The notes: generated by a model from the sequence alone, not told the origin. 64,000 nucleotides of DNA from Stenotrophomonas maltophilia (GCF_003205835.1 NZ_CP029773.1:4310501-4374500); one strand, 5' to 3'; shown: positions 16,921-26,138, counted from the first letter of the stretch. Translations and numbers: made by a program.

Positions 16921-17259
16921 ATGTCGACCGTCGATCCCGTCCTGCTGCTGTTGACCACCTGCCCGGACCGGGCCAGTGCCGAGCGCATCGCGCACGCGCT
17001 GGTCGGCGAGCGCCTGGCCGCGTGCGTGACCCGCCTCGATGGCGCGCAGTCGACCTACCGCTGGCAGGGCGAGGTGACCACCGACGCCGAGCTGCAGCTG
17101 CTGGTGAAAACCACCGCGAGTCGCGTCGATGACGCGATTTCCCGGATCGTCGAACTGCATCCGTATGAACTCCCGGAGTGCATTGCGGTCGAAACCCGGG
17201 CCGGCCTGCCGGCGTATCTGGACTGGATCCGGGCACAGACCCGGGAGGACACTGATTGA
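16921..17259 (+). CDS. cutA: Divalent-cation tolerance protein CutA
   Basis: A 112-residue protein of the CutA1 family, trimeric with a ferredoxin-like fold resembling PII. Family landmarks are LLLTTCPDRASAERIAHALV, LAACVTRL, YRWQGEVTTDAELQLLVKT and the C-terminal HPYELPECIAV with YLDWI. It is associated with copper tolerance, although the mechanism is unclear. Its stop overlaps the TTG start of dsbD by 3-4 bases, making cutA-dsbD-tlpA a coupled operon, the order known from many proteobacteria. Confidence 0.95.
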   Translation: MSTVDPVLLLLTTCPDRASAERIAHALVGERLAACVTRLDGAQSTYRWQGEVTTDAELQLLVKTTASRVDDAISRIVELHPYELPECIAVETRAGLPAYLDWIRAQTREDTD

Positions 17260-19637
17260 AGACTCTGTTTGCGCGTGGCGCCGCCCTGTGCGCCCTGTTG
17301 TGGCTCTCGCTGCCTGCGTTCGCCCTGGATGAGAAAGACCTGCTGCCGGTGGACCAGGCGTTCGCACTGACCGCGACCGCCGCCGAGCGTGGCCAGGTGC
17401 AACTGCAGTTCAAGATCGCACCGGGCTATTACCTGTATCGCCACCGCACCAGCGTCAAGGCGGATCCGGCCTTCAATGCCGGCGCGCTGCAGATGCCCAA
17501 GGGCGACAAGCACCACGACGATTTCTTCGGCGAAGTCGAAACCTATCGCGAACGCCTGCAGGCCACCCTGCCCGGCACGCCGACCGACGCCGCCGGCACC
17601 ATCAGCCTGGAAGTGCGTTACCAGGGCTGCGCCGATGCCGGTGTCTGCTACCCGCCGCAGAAGCGCGTGGTGCAGGTCACCCTGCCCGGTGCCGGTGCAC
17701 AGGCCAACGCCCCGGCTGCACGCACCGGTGCGGCCAGCCCGTTCAACAACCCGCTGGCCGGTGCCGGCAACAGCGGCGGCCTGCGCCTGCCGGGGGCGGC
17801 CAGCAACAGCCAGGCGCTGCCGCTGCCGTCGGAGCAGGCGTTCGGCTTCGACGCCATCGCCAGCGACGGCAATACCCTGCTGCTGCGCTTCAGCCCGGCG
17901 CCGGGCTACTACCTGTATCGCGACCGCACCTCGCTGAAGCTGGAAGGCAGCACCGGTGTGCTGGCCGACAAGCCGCGCTGGCCGGCCGCGCAGTCGCATC
18001 GCGACGAGCACTTCGGCGATGTCTCGGTCTACTTCAACCAGGTGGAAGTGCCGCTGCCGCTGCGCCGCTCCGTCGCCGATGCGGTCGACAGCACCCTGGT
18101 GGTGACCTTCCAGGGCTGCCAGACCGATGGCATCTGCTACCCGCCGATGACCCGCCGGGTGAAGCTGTCGATCCCTGCCGGCAAGATCAGCGCCAGTGCC
18201 GACCAGGCGCCACCGCGCAATGAAGTGATCAGCCCGCTGCCCGCTGCCAACGGCGCACCACGCGAAGCCGCCAACGGCGCACCGCTGCGCCTGCTGCCAA
18301 CCGTGCCCAATACGGATGCAACGACCCCTGCTGCAGGTGACGGCACCGCCAGCAGTGAGTTCGCCGCCGATGCACAGGGTGACAACGCGCTGCGCACGCG
18401 ACCGCCGGTGACCACGCCGAATCCGGACCGCTCGTTCGTCTGGGTGCTGCTGCTGGCGCTGGCCGGTGGCCTGGTGTTGAACCTGATGCCCTGCGTGCTG
18501 CCGATCCTCTCGCTGAAGGTCCTGAGCCTGGCGCAGAGTGGCGAAAGCCCGCAGCGCGCGCGCAGCCACGCCCTCTGGTACACGCTGGGCGTGCTGGTCG
18601 CATTCGCGGTGATCGGTGCGTTGATGGTTGGCCTGCGCGCGATCGGCAACGCCGTCGGCATCGGCTTCCAGCTGCAGCACCCGGGCGTGGTGGCGGCGCT
18701 GGCCTACATCATGTTCGCGGTGGGCCTGAGTCTGTCCGGCGTGTTCACCCTCGGCGGCGGCATCGGCAACCTCGGCCAGTCGCTGGCCAGCCGCAGTGGC
18801 CCGGCCGGTGATTTCTTCACCGGTGCGTTGGCCTGCGTGGTCGGCAGTGCCTGCGTCGGCCCGTTCATGGGCGGCGCGATTGCCTACGCGTTCATTGCCC
18901 CGCCGCTGAAGGCGATGACCGTGTTCCTGTTCCTCGGCCTGGGCCTGGCGCTGCCGTTCCTGCTGATCGGCTTCGTGCCGGCGCTGGCACGCCGCCTGCC
19001 CAAGCCGGGCCCGTGGATGGAAACGCTCAAGCACGTGCTGGCCTTCCCGATGTATGCCACCGTGCTGTGGCTGCTGTGGGTGCTGGGCAAGCAGCGCGGC
19101 GTGGACGGCATGGCGCTGGTACTGGGTGGCCTGCTGCTGCTGGCCTTCGGCCTGTGGCTGTTTGAACGCAACCGCTGGACCGGCTCGCGCGCCGTCACCC
19201 TGCTCGGCGTACTGCTGGCGATCGGTGCACTGGTCCCCGCCTGGGGCGTGACCCAGCTGGCAGCGCCGGCGCGTGCCGCACAGGCCGCCAGCGACAACGT
19301 GGTGGAGTATTCGCCGCAGTTGCTGGACCGCCTGCGTGCCGACAACCGCGTGGTGTTCGTGAACATGACCGCCGACTGGTGCGTGAGCTGCAAGGCCAAC
19401 GAGCGCGCCGTGCTGTCGCGGCCGGAGTTCAAGGAACTGCTGAAGCGCACCAACGCGGTGTACATGCGCGGTGACTACACCAATGTGGACCCGCAGATCA
19501 CCACGTTCCTGGAAGAGCACAAGGCCGTGGGCGTGCCGCTGTACGTGGTGTACGGCCCCGGCGCACCGCCGACCGTGCTGCCGACCCTGCTGACCCAGGC
19601 GGTGGTCGAGGAAGCGCTGCTGCGCACCGCACGATGA
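17256..19637 (+). CDS. dsbD: Thiol:disulfide interchange protein DsbD, duplicated alpha domain
   Basis: A 793-residue inner-membrane electron carrier that moves reducing power from cytoplasmic thioredoxin to periplasmic thiol proteins. After a signal peptide come two copies of the DsbC-binding alpha domain (about 25-150 and 190-305), each with its Cys pair (YQGCADAGVCYPPQ and FQGCQTDGICYPPM). An eight-helix membrane domain follows from about 388, with LMPCVLPIL and ACVVGSACVGPF supplying the redox cysteines. A thioredoxin-like gamma domain (ADWCVSCK, near 709) ends the protein. E. coli DsbD (about 565 residues) has one alpha domain. The TTG start at 17256 has GGAGG upstream and overlaps cutA. 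Confidence 0.93.
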   Translation: MKTLFARGAALCALLWLSLPAFALDEKDLLPVDQAFALTATAAERGQVQLQFKIAPGYYLYRHRTSVKADPAFNAGALQMPKGDKHHDDFFGEVETYRERLQATLPGTPTDAAGTISLEVRYQGCADAGVCYPPQKRVVQVTLPGAGAQANAPAARTGAASPFNNPLAGAGNSGGLRLPGAASNSQALPLPSEQAFGFDAIASDGNTLLLRFSPAPGYYLYRDRTSLKLEGSTGVLADKPRWPAAQSHRDEHFGDVSVYFNQVEVPLPLRRSVADAVDSTLVVTFQGCQTDGICYPPMTRRVKLSIPAGKISASADQAPPRNEVISPLPAANGAPREAANGAPLRLLPTVPNTDATTPAAGDGTASSEFAADAQGDNALRTRPPVTTPNPDRSFVWVLLLALAGGLVLNLMPCVLPILSLKVLSLAQSGESPQRARSHALWYTLGVLVAFAVIGALMVGLRAIGNAVGIGFQLQHPGVVAALAYIMFAVGLSLSGVFTLGGGIGNLGQSLASRSGPAGDFFTGALACVVGSACVGPFMGGAIAYAFIAPPLKAMTVFLFLGLGLALPFLLIGFVPALARRLPKPGPWMETLKHVLAFPMYATVLWLLWVLGKQRGVDGMALVLGGLLLLAFGLWLFERNRWTGSRAVTLLGVLLAIGALVPAWGVTQLAAPARAAQAASDNVVEYSPQLLDRLRADNRVVFVNMTADWCVSCKANERAVLSRPEFKELLKRTNAVYMRGDYTNVDPQITTFLEEHKAVGVPLYVVYGPGAPPTVLPTLLTQAVVEEALLRTAR

Positions 19638-20197
19638 AGTGGCAACGGCCAGCGCTGCTGTGGACAGCGGTGCTGGCCGCCGGCCTCGGCCTGTGGGCCG
19701 GGCATCGGCTGGCACCAGCGCCAGCGGCATCCGACACACCGCCTGCCGCGTCCCCTGCTGCCGCCGCGACGCCTGCGCTGCAGGTAGACGACCTGCTGCC
19801 GGCGCTGACGCTGCCGGATCTCGATGACCGACCGCTGGACCTGCGCCAGCGCTTCGCCGGCCGCCCCCTGCTGATCAACGTCTGGGCCAGCTGGTGCGCG
19901 CCCTGCGTGGAAGAAATGCCCGAGCTGGCCCGCTTCGCCCGCGGCCAGGGCGACAATGGTGTGCAGGTTCTTGGCCTGGCGCTGGATACCCCGGAGGACG
20001 TGCGTGGCTTCCTGCAACGGGTGCCGGTGGGCTACCCGATCGTGATCGAGACACCCGGGCCGCGCGATGCCAGCGTGCAGCTGGGCAATACCCAGGGCCT
20101 GCTGCCCTACAGCGTGCTGTTCGATGCACAGGGGCGGCTGGTGAAGGCGAAGCTGGGACCGTTCGCCCACGGCGAGATCGACCGCTGGGTGAAGTGA
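19634..20197 (+). CDS. TlpA-like thiol:disulfide oxidoreductase
   Basis: A 187-residue membrane-anchored periplasmic thioredoxin. An N-terminal anchor (LLWTAVLAAGLGLWAGHRL) is followed by an Ala/Pro linker and an AhpC/TSA-thioredoxin fold with ASWCAPCVEEMPELARFA (WCAPC near residue 88) and cis-Pro in GLLPYSVLFDAQGRL. It resembles TlpA/ResA/DsbE reductases used in cytochrome c maturation or thiol repair. It starts in a 4-base overlap with dsbD, so DsbD is its likely electron donor. Confidence 0.9.
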   Translation: MKWQRPALLWTAVLAAGLGLWAGHRLAPAPAASDTPPAASPAAAATPALQVDDLLPALTLPDLDDRPLDLRQRFAGRPLLINVWASWCAPCVEEMPELARFARGQGDNGVQVLGLALDTPEDVRGFLQRVPVGYPIVIETPGPRDASVQLGNTQGLLPYSVLFDAQGRLVKAKLGPFAHGEIDRWVK

Positions 20198-20235
20198 GGG
20201 TGTTTTTTGCAGGGCTTGCAGCCCTGCACCCTGCT

Positions 20236-20390
20236 CAATGCAACGGCAACGGCAACGGCAACAACCAAAGCCAAAGCGGGCATTCCGTGGGATGGCGGGG
20301 CACTGTGGGTGGTCAGGACACGCCGTAAACCCGTCCATGGGGGCTCGATGGCGCCATCCATGGCGCCAACGGTCCTGACCACCCACACCG
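20236..20390 (+). repeat. Large structured palindromic element, copy A
   Basis: Starts with tandem CAACGG units, then AAAGCGGGC and GATGGCGGGG. A 14-bp perfect inverted repeat follows (20306-20319 with 20372-20385, arm TGGGTGGTCAGGAC). Inside the loop lies a second hairpin at 20350-20367, GGCGCCATCCATGGCGCC. Sequence order and internal motifs match copy B at 20553-20690 read on the opposite strand. No open reading frame fits. Confidence 0.75.
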
Positions 20391-20421
20391 CCCCACCTCT
20401 GACAGATCTTCGCGGCTGTTG

Positions 20422-20510
20422 GTAGGTGTCGACCTTGGTCGACACATCTGTCAGATATCGATATTCAGAACGGAATCAGACCCCGTGCCGACCAACGGTC
20501 GGCACCCACC
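20422..20510 (+). repeat. SMAG-like hairpin pair between the large palindromes
   Basis: GTAGGTGTCGACCTTGGTCG at 20422-20445 and GTGCCGACCAACGGTCGGCA at 20485-20510, flanking the string CTGTCAGATATCGATATTC. Both fold alone. The first has the GTAG head of SMAG elements. Confidence 0.65.
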
Positions 20511-20552
20511 AAAGCAGAACGCCGTTCCGACAGATCGCAGGAAACTGTCGAA

Positions 20553-20690
20553 GGCGGGGTGGGTCCGGTTGAGGGGGCGTGAGCGCCATGGATGGCGCGA
20601 CCGAGGCTACATGGACGTATTCACGCCGCCCCCCGCAACCGGACCCACCCCGCCATCCACCGATAGCCCGCTTTTGACGTTGACGTTGCC
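20553..20690 (-). repeat. Large structured palindromic element, copy B (inverted)
   Basis: A 19-bp perfect inverted repeat, GGCGGGGTGGGTCCGGTTG at 20553-20571 with its complement at 20636-20654, extended inward by GGGGGCGTGA against TCACGCCGCCCCC. The loop holds the small hairpin GCGCCATGGATGGCGC. Downstream GATAGCCCGCTTTTGACG and GTTGACGTTGCC mirror the left flank of copy A. The 630 bases between tlpA and the next gene (20198-20827) contain no credible gene. Confidence 0.8.
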
Positions 20691-20753
20691 TCGGCGGGTG
20701 CCGGGCGCCGCCCGGCCGGTAACCCCCTGCTTGACCGCAGCCGGAGCGCCACG

Positions 20754-20775
20754 GAGAATTCCGCGACTAATTCTC
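20754..20775. promoter_or_regulatory. Inverted repeat, Fur-like, upstream of flavin reductase gene
   Basis: GAGAATT-N8-AATTCTC, with AATTCTCATT resembling a Fur half-site. It lies 53 bases before the gene start. Iron control is inferred from this and from the gene's reductase domains. Confidence 0.4.
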
Positions 20776-20827
20776 ATTTGCTGTTGCGCAGGATGCGGGC
20801 GGCAGCCTTCCAGGCCCTCCTTCTTCG

Positions 20828-23350
20828 ATGTTCAAGAACGTCCTGTTCCAACTGCACTGGCTGCTGGGCATCACCGCCGGTGCCGTGCTGGCCGTGATGG
20901 GCCTCAGCGGCGCCGTGCTGTCCTTCGAGGATGAACTGCTGCGGGCGGCCAATCCCGGCTTCGCCGAGATCGCCGAGCACCATGCCGACGGCCAGCTTCC
21001 GCTTGAACTCAGCGAACTGGTGCCGCTGCTGCAGGCCGGCAGTGATCGCCCCCTGCAACGCCTGCGCGTGGATGCCACCGGGCAACGGCCGTCGGTGGCG
21101 CGCTTCGCCGGCGGCAAGGAACACTGGGTCTACTTCGATCCGTACAGCGGCGAGCGCTTCAGCGCCCTGCGCGGGCAGGCGTTGTTCGATTTCGTCGAGG
21201 ATCTGCATCGCCACCTCGCCGCCGGCGAGCGCGGCAAATGGATCACCGGCAGTTGTGCCATCGCGCTGCTGTTCTTCACCCTGTCCGGGCTCTACCTGCG
21301 CTGGCCGCGGCGCTGGTGGCACTGGCGCAGCTGGCTGGCGGTGGAATGGACGCGCAGCGGCCGTGGCTTCCTGTGGAGCCTGCACTCGGTGGTCGGCACC
21401 TGGGTGCTGTTGATCTACCTGATGAGTGCGCTGACCGGCCTGTGGTGGTCGTTCGACTGGTATCGCAGTGCCGCCAACACCCTGCTGGGCGTCGCACCGG
21501 CCGCCAGGCACAAGGTCGCCACCGACGCCGCCCTGAACCTGGAACGCATCGAAGCCACGCTGTACGCACTGCCCGGCGTGCGCACCGGCTACATCGACCT
21601 GCGCCTGCCGGAGAAGCCGGGGCAGGCACTGAACGTGCGGGTGATGGCCGGTGATCCGTCGCAGCGCGGCGGCCAGCATGACCGCGCGCATGATCTGCTG
21701 CAGCTGGACCCAGGCACGGGGGCCACGCTCGATGCCCGCCCCTATGCGCGCCAGGGCGCCGGCGCGCAGCTGGCCACCAGCGTGTTCGCGCTGCATTCGG
21801 GCAGCTACTTCGGTGTGCCCGGGCGCGTGGTGGTGATGCTCAGCAGCCTGGGCATGAGCCTGTTCTTCATCACCGGCTGGATGCTGTACCTGGACCGCCG
21901 ACGCAGCCAGCGTGCGGCGCGAGGGCTGCGCCGCTCGCTGCCCACGACGCCTGCCGAGGGTGCCGGCGCGCCGTGGCTGGTGGTGCACGCCAGCCAGAGC
22001 GGCCTGGCCGAACAGCTGGCGTGGCGTGCGGCCGCACAGCTGCAGGCCGCCGGTCATGCGGTGCAGGTGCTGCCGCTGGCCCGCGCCGATGCCGCGAAGC
22101 TGCAGGCCACCTCCCAGGCACTGTTCGTGCTGAGCACCTTCGGCGACGGCGAGCCACCGGATGCAGCGCGGCGCGCTGCACGGCTGCTGCTCGCGCAGCG
22201 CCTGGACCTGTCGCGCCTGCAGTTCGGCCTGCTCGCACTGGGTGACCGCCAGTACCCGCGGTACTGCGGCTTCGGCCGCCAGTTCGATGGCTGGTTGATC
22301 GGCAACGGCGCGCGGCCGCTGTTCGAGCGCATCGATGTCGATGCCGCCTCGGTGCCGACCCTGCGCCAGTGGCAGCAACAGTTGGGTGCACTGACCGGCA
22401 TCACCACCGATGACAGCGTGCTGCCTGCGGCGACGCAGATGCATGACTGGCGCCTGCTCGGCCGTGACCGTCTCAACCCGGGCAGCATCGGTGGCGCGAT
22501 CTGGCGTATCCGCCTTGCCACGCCGGCCGATGTGCAGTGGCAGGCAGGTGACATCCTGCACATCGCGCCGCGCCACAACGCGCGGCATGCCAGCGCGGTG
22601 TTGAAGGCGCATGGATTGGATCCGCTGCAGCCGCTGCTGGTCGACGGCCATCCGCGCACACTGCTGGCGCTGGCCAGTGAACGCGAGCTGCCCGATGCCG
22701 ATGCCGCGCTGGCGGTGCAGGACGCCTGCCTGTGGCTGGCAGCGCTGCCGCTGCTGCCTGGCCGCGAGTACTCGATCGCCTCCTGCACGGATGATGGCAT
22801 GGTGGAGCTGGTGGTGCGGCTGGTGCAGGACGCCTCAGGGCGGGCAGGGCTGGGTTCGGGCTGGCTGTCGCTGCATGCGCCGATTGGTGCCAGCATCGTC
22901 GCCCGTGTGCACCACAATCCTGGATTCCATCGTGTCGGCACTGCCCCGATGGTGCTGATCGGCAACGGCACCGGCATTGCCGGCCTGCGCAGCCTGTTGC
23001 GCGAAGCTGCCCACGCAGGCGAGCACGGGCACTGGCTGCTGTTCGGTGAGCGCCAGCGCGCACACGACTTCCTGTTCGCCGACGAGATCGAGGCCTGGCA
23101 GGCCGACGGCCATCTTGCACGGGTGGACCTGGCGTTCTCGCGCGATGGTGAGGGTGGCTACGTACAGGATCGCCTGGGTGCGGCCGTCGATGCGCTGCGC
23201 GAGTGGATGCAGCGCGGTGCGGTGATCCATGTCTGCGGCTCGCTGCAGGGCATGGCCGAAGGCGTGGACCAGGTGCTGCGCGCCGCGCTGGGTGATGACG
23301 CGGTGGAAACGCTGCTGGAGACCGGGCGCTACCGCCGCGACGTGTATTGA
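20828..23350 (+). CDS. PepSY-TM / flavodoxin / FAD-NAD(P) reductase fusion
   Basis: An 840-residue inner-membrane flavoprotein. The N-terminal 365 residues are a PepSY-associated membrane domain with four helices (GITAGAVLAVMGLSGAVLSF, ALLFFTLSGLYLRWPRRWW, VLLIYLMSALTGLWWSF and MLSSLGMSLFFITGWMLYL). A flavodoxin domain follows (VVHASQSGLAEQLAW, FVLSTFGDGEPPDAA, about 380-515). The C-terminal reductase has REYSIASC for FAD and IGNGTGIAGLRSLL plus VIHVCGSLQGMAEGV for NAD(P)H. It probably carries cytosolic electrons across the membrane to reduce ferric siderophores or haem; this role is inferred from domain makeup. A Fur-like inverted repeat lies upstream. Confidence 0.88.
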   Translation: MFKNVLFQLHWLLGITAGAVLAVMGLSGAVLSFEDELLRAANPGFAEIAEHHADGQLPLELSELVPLLQAGSDRPLQRLRVDATGQRPSVARFAGGKEHWVYFDPYSGERFSALRGQALFDFVEDLHRHLAAGERGKWITGSCAIALLFFTLSGLYLRWPRRWWHWRSWLAVEWTRSGRGFLWSLHSVVGTWVLLIYLMSALTGLWWSFDWYRSAANTLLGVAPAARHKVATDAALNLERIEATLYALPGVRTGYIDLRLPEKPGQALNVRVMAGDPSQRGGQHDRAHDLLQLDPGTGATLDARPYARQGAGAQLATSVFALHSGSYFGVPGRVVVMLSSLGMSLFFITGWMLYLDRRRSQRAARGLRRSLPTTPAEGAGAPWLVVHASQSGLAEQLAWRAAAQLQAAGHAVQVLPLARADAAKLQATSQALFVLSTFGDGEPPDAARRAARLLLAQRLDLSRLQFGLLALGDRQYPRYCGFGRQFDGWLIGNGARPLFERIDVDAASVPTLRQWQQQLGALTGITTDDSVLPAATQMHDWRLLGRDRLNPGSIGGAIWRIRLATPADVQWQAGDILHIAPRHNARHASAVLKAHGLDPLQPLLVDGHPRTLLALASERELPDADAALAVQDACLWLAALPLLPGREYSIASCTDDGMVELVVRLVQDASGRAGLGSGWLSLHAPIGASIVARVHHNPGFHRVGTAPMVLIGNGTGIAGLRSLLREAAHAGEHGHWLLFGERQRAHDFLFADEIEAWQADGHLARVDLAFSRDGEGGYVQDRLGAAVDALREWMQRGAVIHVCGSLQGMAEGVDQVLRAALGDDAVETLLETGRYRRDVY

Positions 23351-23359
23351 GCCACAAGG

Positions 23360-23386
23360 GTAGTGCCGGCCGGCGGCCGGCACTAC
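23360..23386. repeat. Symmetric SMAG hairpin (GTAGTGCCGGCC type)
   Basis: Begins GTAGTGCCGGCC and ends GGCCGGCACTAC, so both ends carry the tetranucleotide. It lies between the convergent flavin reductase and chemoreceptor genes. Confidence 0.85.
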
Positions 23387-23396
23387 CGGAACAGAA

Positions 23397-25934
23397 TCAG
23401 GCCGCAGCGCGCGCCCGTGGCATTGGCTGCAAACGGAACGCGCCCACGGCTTCTGCCAGGGCATGCACCTGCGCCTGCATCTGCGCAGTCGAGGCTCCCG
23501 CCTCTTCCACCAGACTGGCGTTGCGCTGGGTACTGGCCTCCATCTGCACGATGGTCTGGTTCACCTGTGCGATGCCGGCATGCTGGTCCTGCGACGCGCT
23601 GCGGATCCCGGCCAGCAGATCCGCCAGCTGCTGCACGCTGCCGACAATTTCGCCCATCGTGGTGCCAGCCTGCTCGGCCTGCTGGTTGCCCTGCCCGACA
23701 CGCGTCACCGAATCCTCGATCAATCCCTTGATCTGCTTGGCCGCCTCGGCACTGCGCTGTGCCAGCAGGCGCACTTCGGCAGCCACGACAGCGAAGCTGC
23801 GGCCCTGCTCTCCGGCACGTGCCGCTTCCACCGCCGCGTTGAGCGCGAGGATGTTGGTCTGGAAGGCGATGCCATCAATCAGCTGGGTGATGTCACCGAT
23901 CCGCCGTGAGGCTTCGCTGATGCCATGCATGGTTGCCACCACCTGGCCGACCGCCTCACCGCCGCGCTGGGCCACTGCCGCCGCGCCCTTGACCAGCGCG
24001 TCCGCGCGGCCAGCGGCGTCAGCATTGCGGCCCACGGTATCGGTCAGCTCATGCATCGACGCTGCGGTCTCTTCCAGGTTGGCGGCCTGCTGCTCGGTGC
24101 GCTGTGACAGGTCGTGGTGACCGGCGACGATCTCGCCAACGCCGGTATCGAGGCTGGACGTGGCCTGCTGGATCCGGGTGACGATGCGACCCAGTTGCGC
24201 GACGGTGGCGTTGGCATCATCGCGCATGCGCGCGAACACGCCCTGCAGTTCACCCTCCATGCGTACGCTGAGATCACCACGGGCGAGCGCAGCCAACAGC
24301 GCCTGCAGATCGCCGAGGTTGGCCTCGAAGGTGGCCAGCAAGCGGTTGATGCTGGTGGACAATGTACGTACGAAGCCCTGCTTGCCCTCCAGCGCGATGC
24401 GCCCGTGCAGGTCACCGTGCGCGGCCGCGTCGACCAGGGCCGCCACTTCGGTTTCCAGCAGGGTTTCCAGCGCGCGGCTGCGCCATTCCACCGCCACGCC
24501 GAGGAAATGCTCCTCGTCGACAATGGGATTGGCGACCAGCTGATAGCGCACACCGGAATGGCCGATCTCGCGTTCTTCGCGTTGTCGCACGCCAGCCAGG
24601 CTGGCCAGCGCCGGATGCAGGCCTACTGCATCGCTGCCCACCAGCTCATCGCCCTGGCGTTCCAGCTGCAGCAGCAGCGCCGGGTTGGCATAGGCCACCT
24701 GGCCTTCGGCATCGACCACCATCAGCCCGGTCTGCGCACTGTCCAGCGCCTGGCGCACGCGGGTGTTGCCGCGCGCCACAGCACGTTCGGTCTCGATGCG
24801 CGCGCGCAGGCGCTGCTGCATGTCGACCAGGCGCTGGGCAAGCTGACCGATCTCATCGTTGGCGTTGTACACACGCAACGTCGTGTCCAAGCGGTCGTCG
24901 GCGATATCGCTGGCGAAGCGCAGGGTGTCCTGGATCGGCTGGCGCACCGCGCGCAGCACCAGCACCAGGCTGGTGATCAGCACGCCAGCGACCAGCAGCA
25001 GGGTCAGTACGAACAGCACGCTCATGGTGCGTGCGCCGGCCTGCTGGCGCGCCTGCGCCCTGGCCAGCGCCGCCACCTGGGCCTGCTGGAAGGCGGCCAG
25101 CGCCGGTGCCACGCCGGCAGCGGTATCCAGCAGCGACTGCGCCTCCACATCCAGGCCGACGCGGGCCGCGGTGTAACCCAGCAGGGCAACCTGGTAGCCC
25201 TCCATTCCGCTGCGCAGGGCATCCTGCACGTCGGTGGACAGGCCCGCCAGCGCGAGATCGAACGGCAGCTTCTCCTCGCTGGCGCGGTCGGCATGGACGG
25301 AGTCACCATCCAGCAGCAGCAACGCCTCCTGGCGGCGCATCTTCTGCAGGGACAGCGCCAGCGCGGGCCGCTGCTGCGCATCCACCTGCGCCTGCAGCGT
25401 GTCTGCAGCCTGTTGCAGTTGCGCAGCGAGGCCGGCCTCACCGCGGCCCATCTCGTCGACCCGTTCGAACAGGGCCGCCACGCCCTGCGAGAAGGCGTCG
25501 GCGGCTTCGGTCAGCGCCTGCAGCGCCTTGCGCCGGCCGGCATCCATCGGCATCGCGCGCAGCGCCTGCAGGTCGGCCTGCAGCGCCTTCTGCATGGCCA
25601 GCAGCTGGCTGCGGTCAGCATCATCGAAACTGCGTGCATACTGGGTCTGCAGGCGACGCGCTTCCGCCACGCGGGTGGCCAGGCTGGCGGCCAGGTCACT
25701 ACCGCGCTGGTAGCTGGCCTGGGTGCGTGCGGCCTGCGCACTGCCATGTCCAGTCCAGGCGTGGACGGCGGCGATCGCCACCAGCCCCAGGCCACAGACC
25801 CACAGGGTCGCCTTGAGCTTGTTGGCTACGCTGAGCCGGTGTGGTTGCAGCCACAGCAGCAGGCCGGGGGACACCGAACGCAACGTGGCAAGACGCGTGC
25901 GCAGGGACCGGAGGTGGGGAACAACGGCCGACAT
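23397..25934 (-). CDS. Methyl-accepting chemotaxis protein with PAS domain
   Basis: An 845-residue chemoreceptor. Transmembrane helix 1 is near residues 43-62, followed by a helical periplasmic sensor of about 240 residues. Helix 2 (VLFVLTLLLVAGVLITSLVLVL) is near 306-327, then HAMP, a PAS-like domain (VRQALDSAQTGLMVVDAEGQ, about 395-500), a second HAMP-like region and the signalling domain. The hairpin tip is IDGIAFQTNILALNAAVEAARAGEQGRSFAV. No CheB/CheR-binding pentapeptide is seen at the Ala-rich C-terminus. No chemotaxis genes are adjacent, so it is an orphan receptor; ligand unknown. Confidence 0.93.
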   Translation of the reverse strand: MSAVVPHLRSLRTRLATLRSVSPGLLLWLQPHRLSVANKLKATLWVCGLGLVAIAAVHAWTGHGSAQAARTQASYQRGSDLAASLATRVAEARRLQTQYARSFDDADRSQLLAMQKALQADLQALRAMPMDAGRRKALQALTEAADAFSQGVAALFERVDEMGRGEAGLAAQLQQAADTLQAQVDAQQRPALALSLQKMRRQEALLLLDGDSVHADRASEEKLPFDLALAGLSTDVQDALRSGMEGYQVALLGYTAARVGLDVEAQSLLDTAAGVAPALAAFQQAQVAALARAQARQQAGARTMSVLFVLTLLLVAGVLITSLVLVLRAVRQPIQDTLRFASDIADDRLDTTLRVYNANDEIGQLAQRLVDMQQRLRARIETERAVARGNTRVRQALDSAQTGLMVVDAEGQVAYANPALLLQLERQGDELVGSDAVGLHPALASLAGVRQREEREIGHSGVRYQLVANPIVDEEHFLGVAVEWRSRALETLLETEVAALVDAAAHGDLHGRIALEGKQGFVRTLSTSINRLLATFEANLGDLQALLAALARGDLSVRMEGELQGVFARMRDDANATVAQLGRIVTRIQQATSSLDTGVGEIVAGHHDLSQRTEQQAANLEETAASMHELTDTVGRNADAAGRADALVKGAAAVAQRGGEAVGQVVATMHGISEASRRIGDITQLIDGIAFQTNILALNAAVEAARAGEQGRSFAVVAAEVRLLAQRSAEAAKQIKGLIEDSVTRVGQGNQQAEQAGTTMGEIVGSVQQLADLLAGIRSASQDQHAGIAQVNQTIVQMEASTQRNASLVEEAGASTAQMQAQVHALAEAVGAFRLQPMPRARAAA

Positions 25935-26138
25935 GACAGACTCCAGGCGGAAGGACGCACCTGTATCGGCTGGATATGGAGCAACTTTAGGGGTTTTTTT
26001 GGTTCAGTCGCACCGACTGCTGGCGGACGCCGCCTTTGTACCCGGCACACGCGACGGGGCGATGACACCAGCACGGTGCTTGACCTCAACCCCGGTTGGG
26101 GGAGCACAGTGGACCTCCCTTCCCCGCCCGGTGCCCCC

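Noticed and set aside
17055..19739. 894-codon open frame opposite cutA-dsbD
   Set aside because: Antisense to two clearly real genes; rich in Gln/His/Arg, no domain, no ribosome site.
20436..20460. CTGTCAGATATCG as a Pho box
   Set aside because: Only one half resembles the consensus and it lies inside a repeat block with no gene start in range.
24114..26138. Upstream extension of the acetyltransferase frame, opposite the chemoreceptor gene
   Set aside because: The NAT family begins at 26139; the upstream part mirrors chemoreceptor codons.
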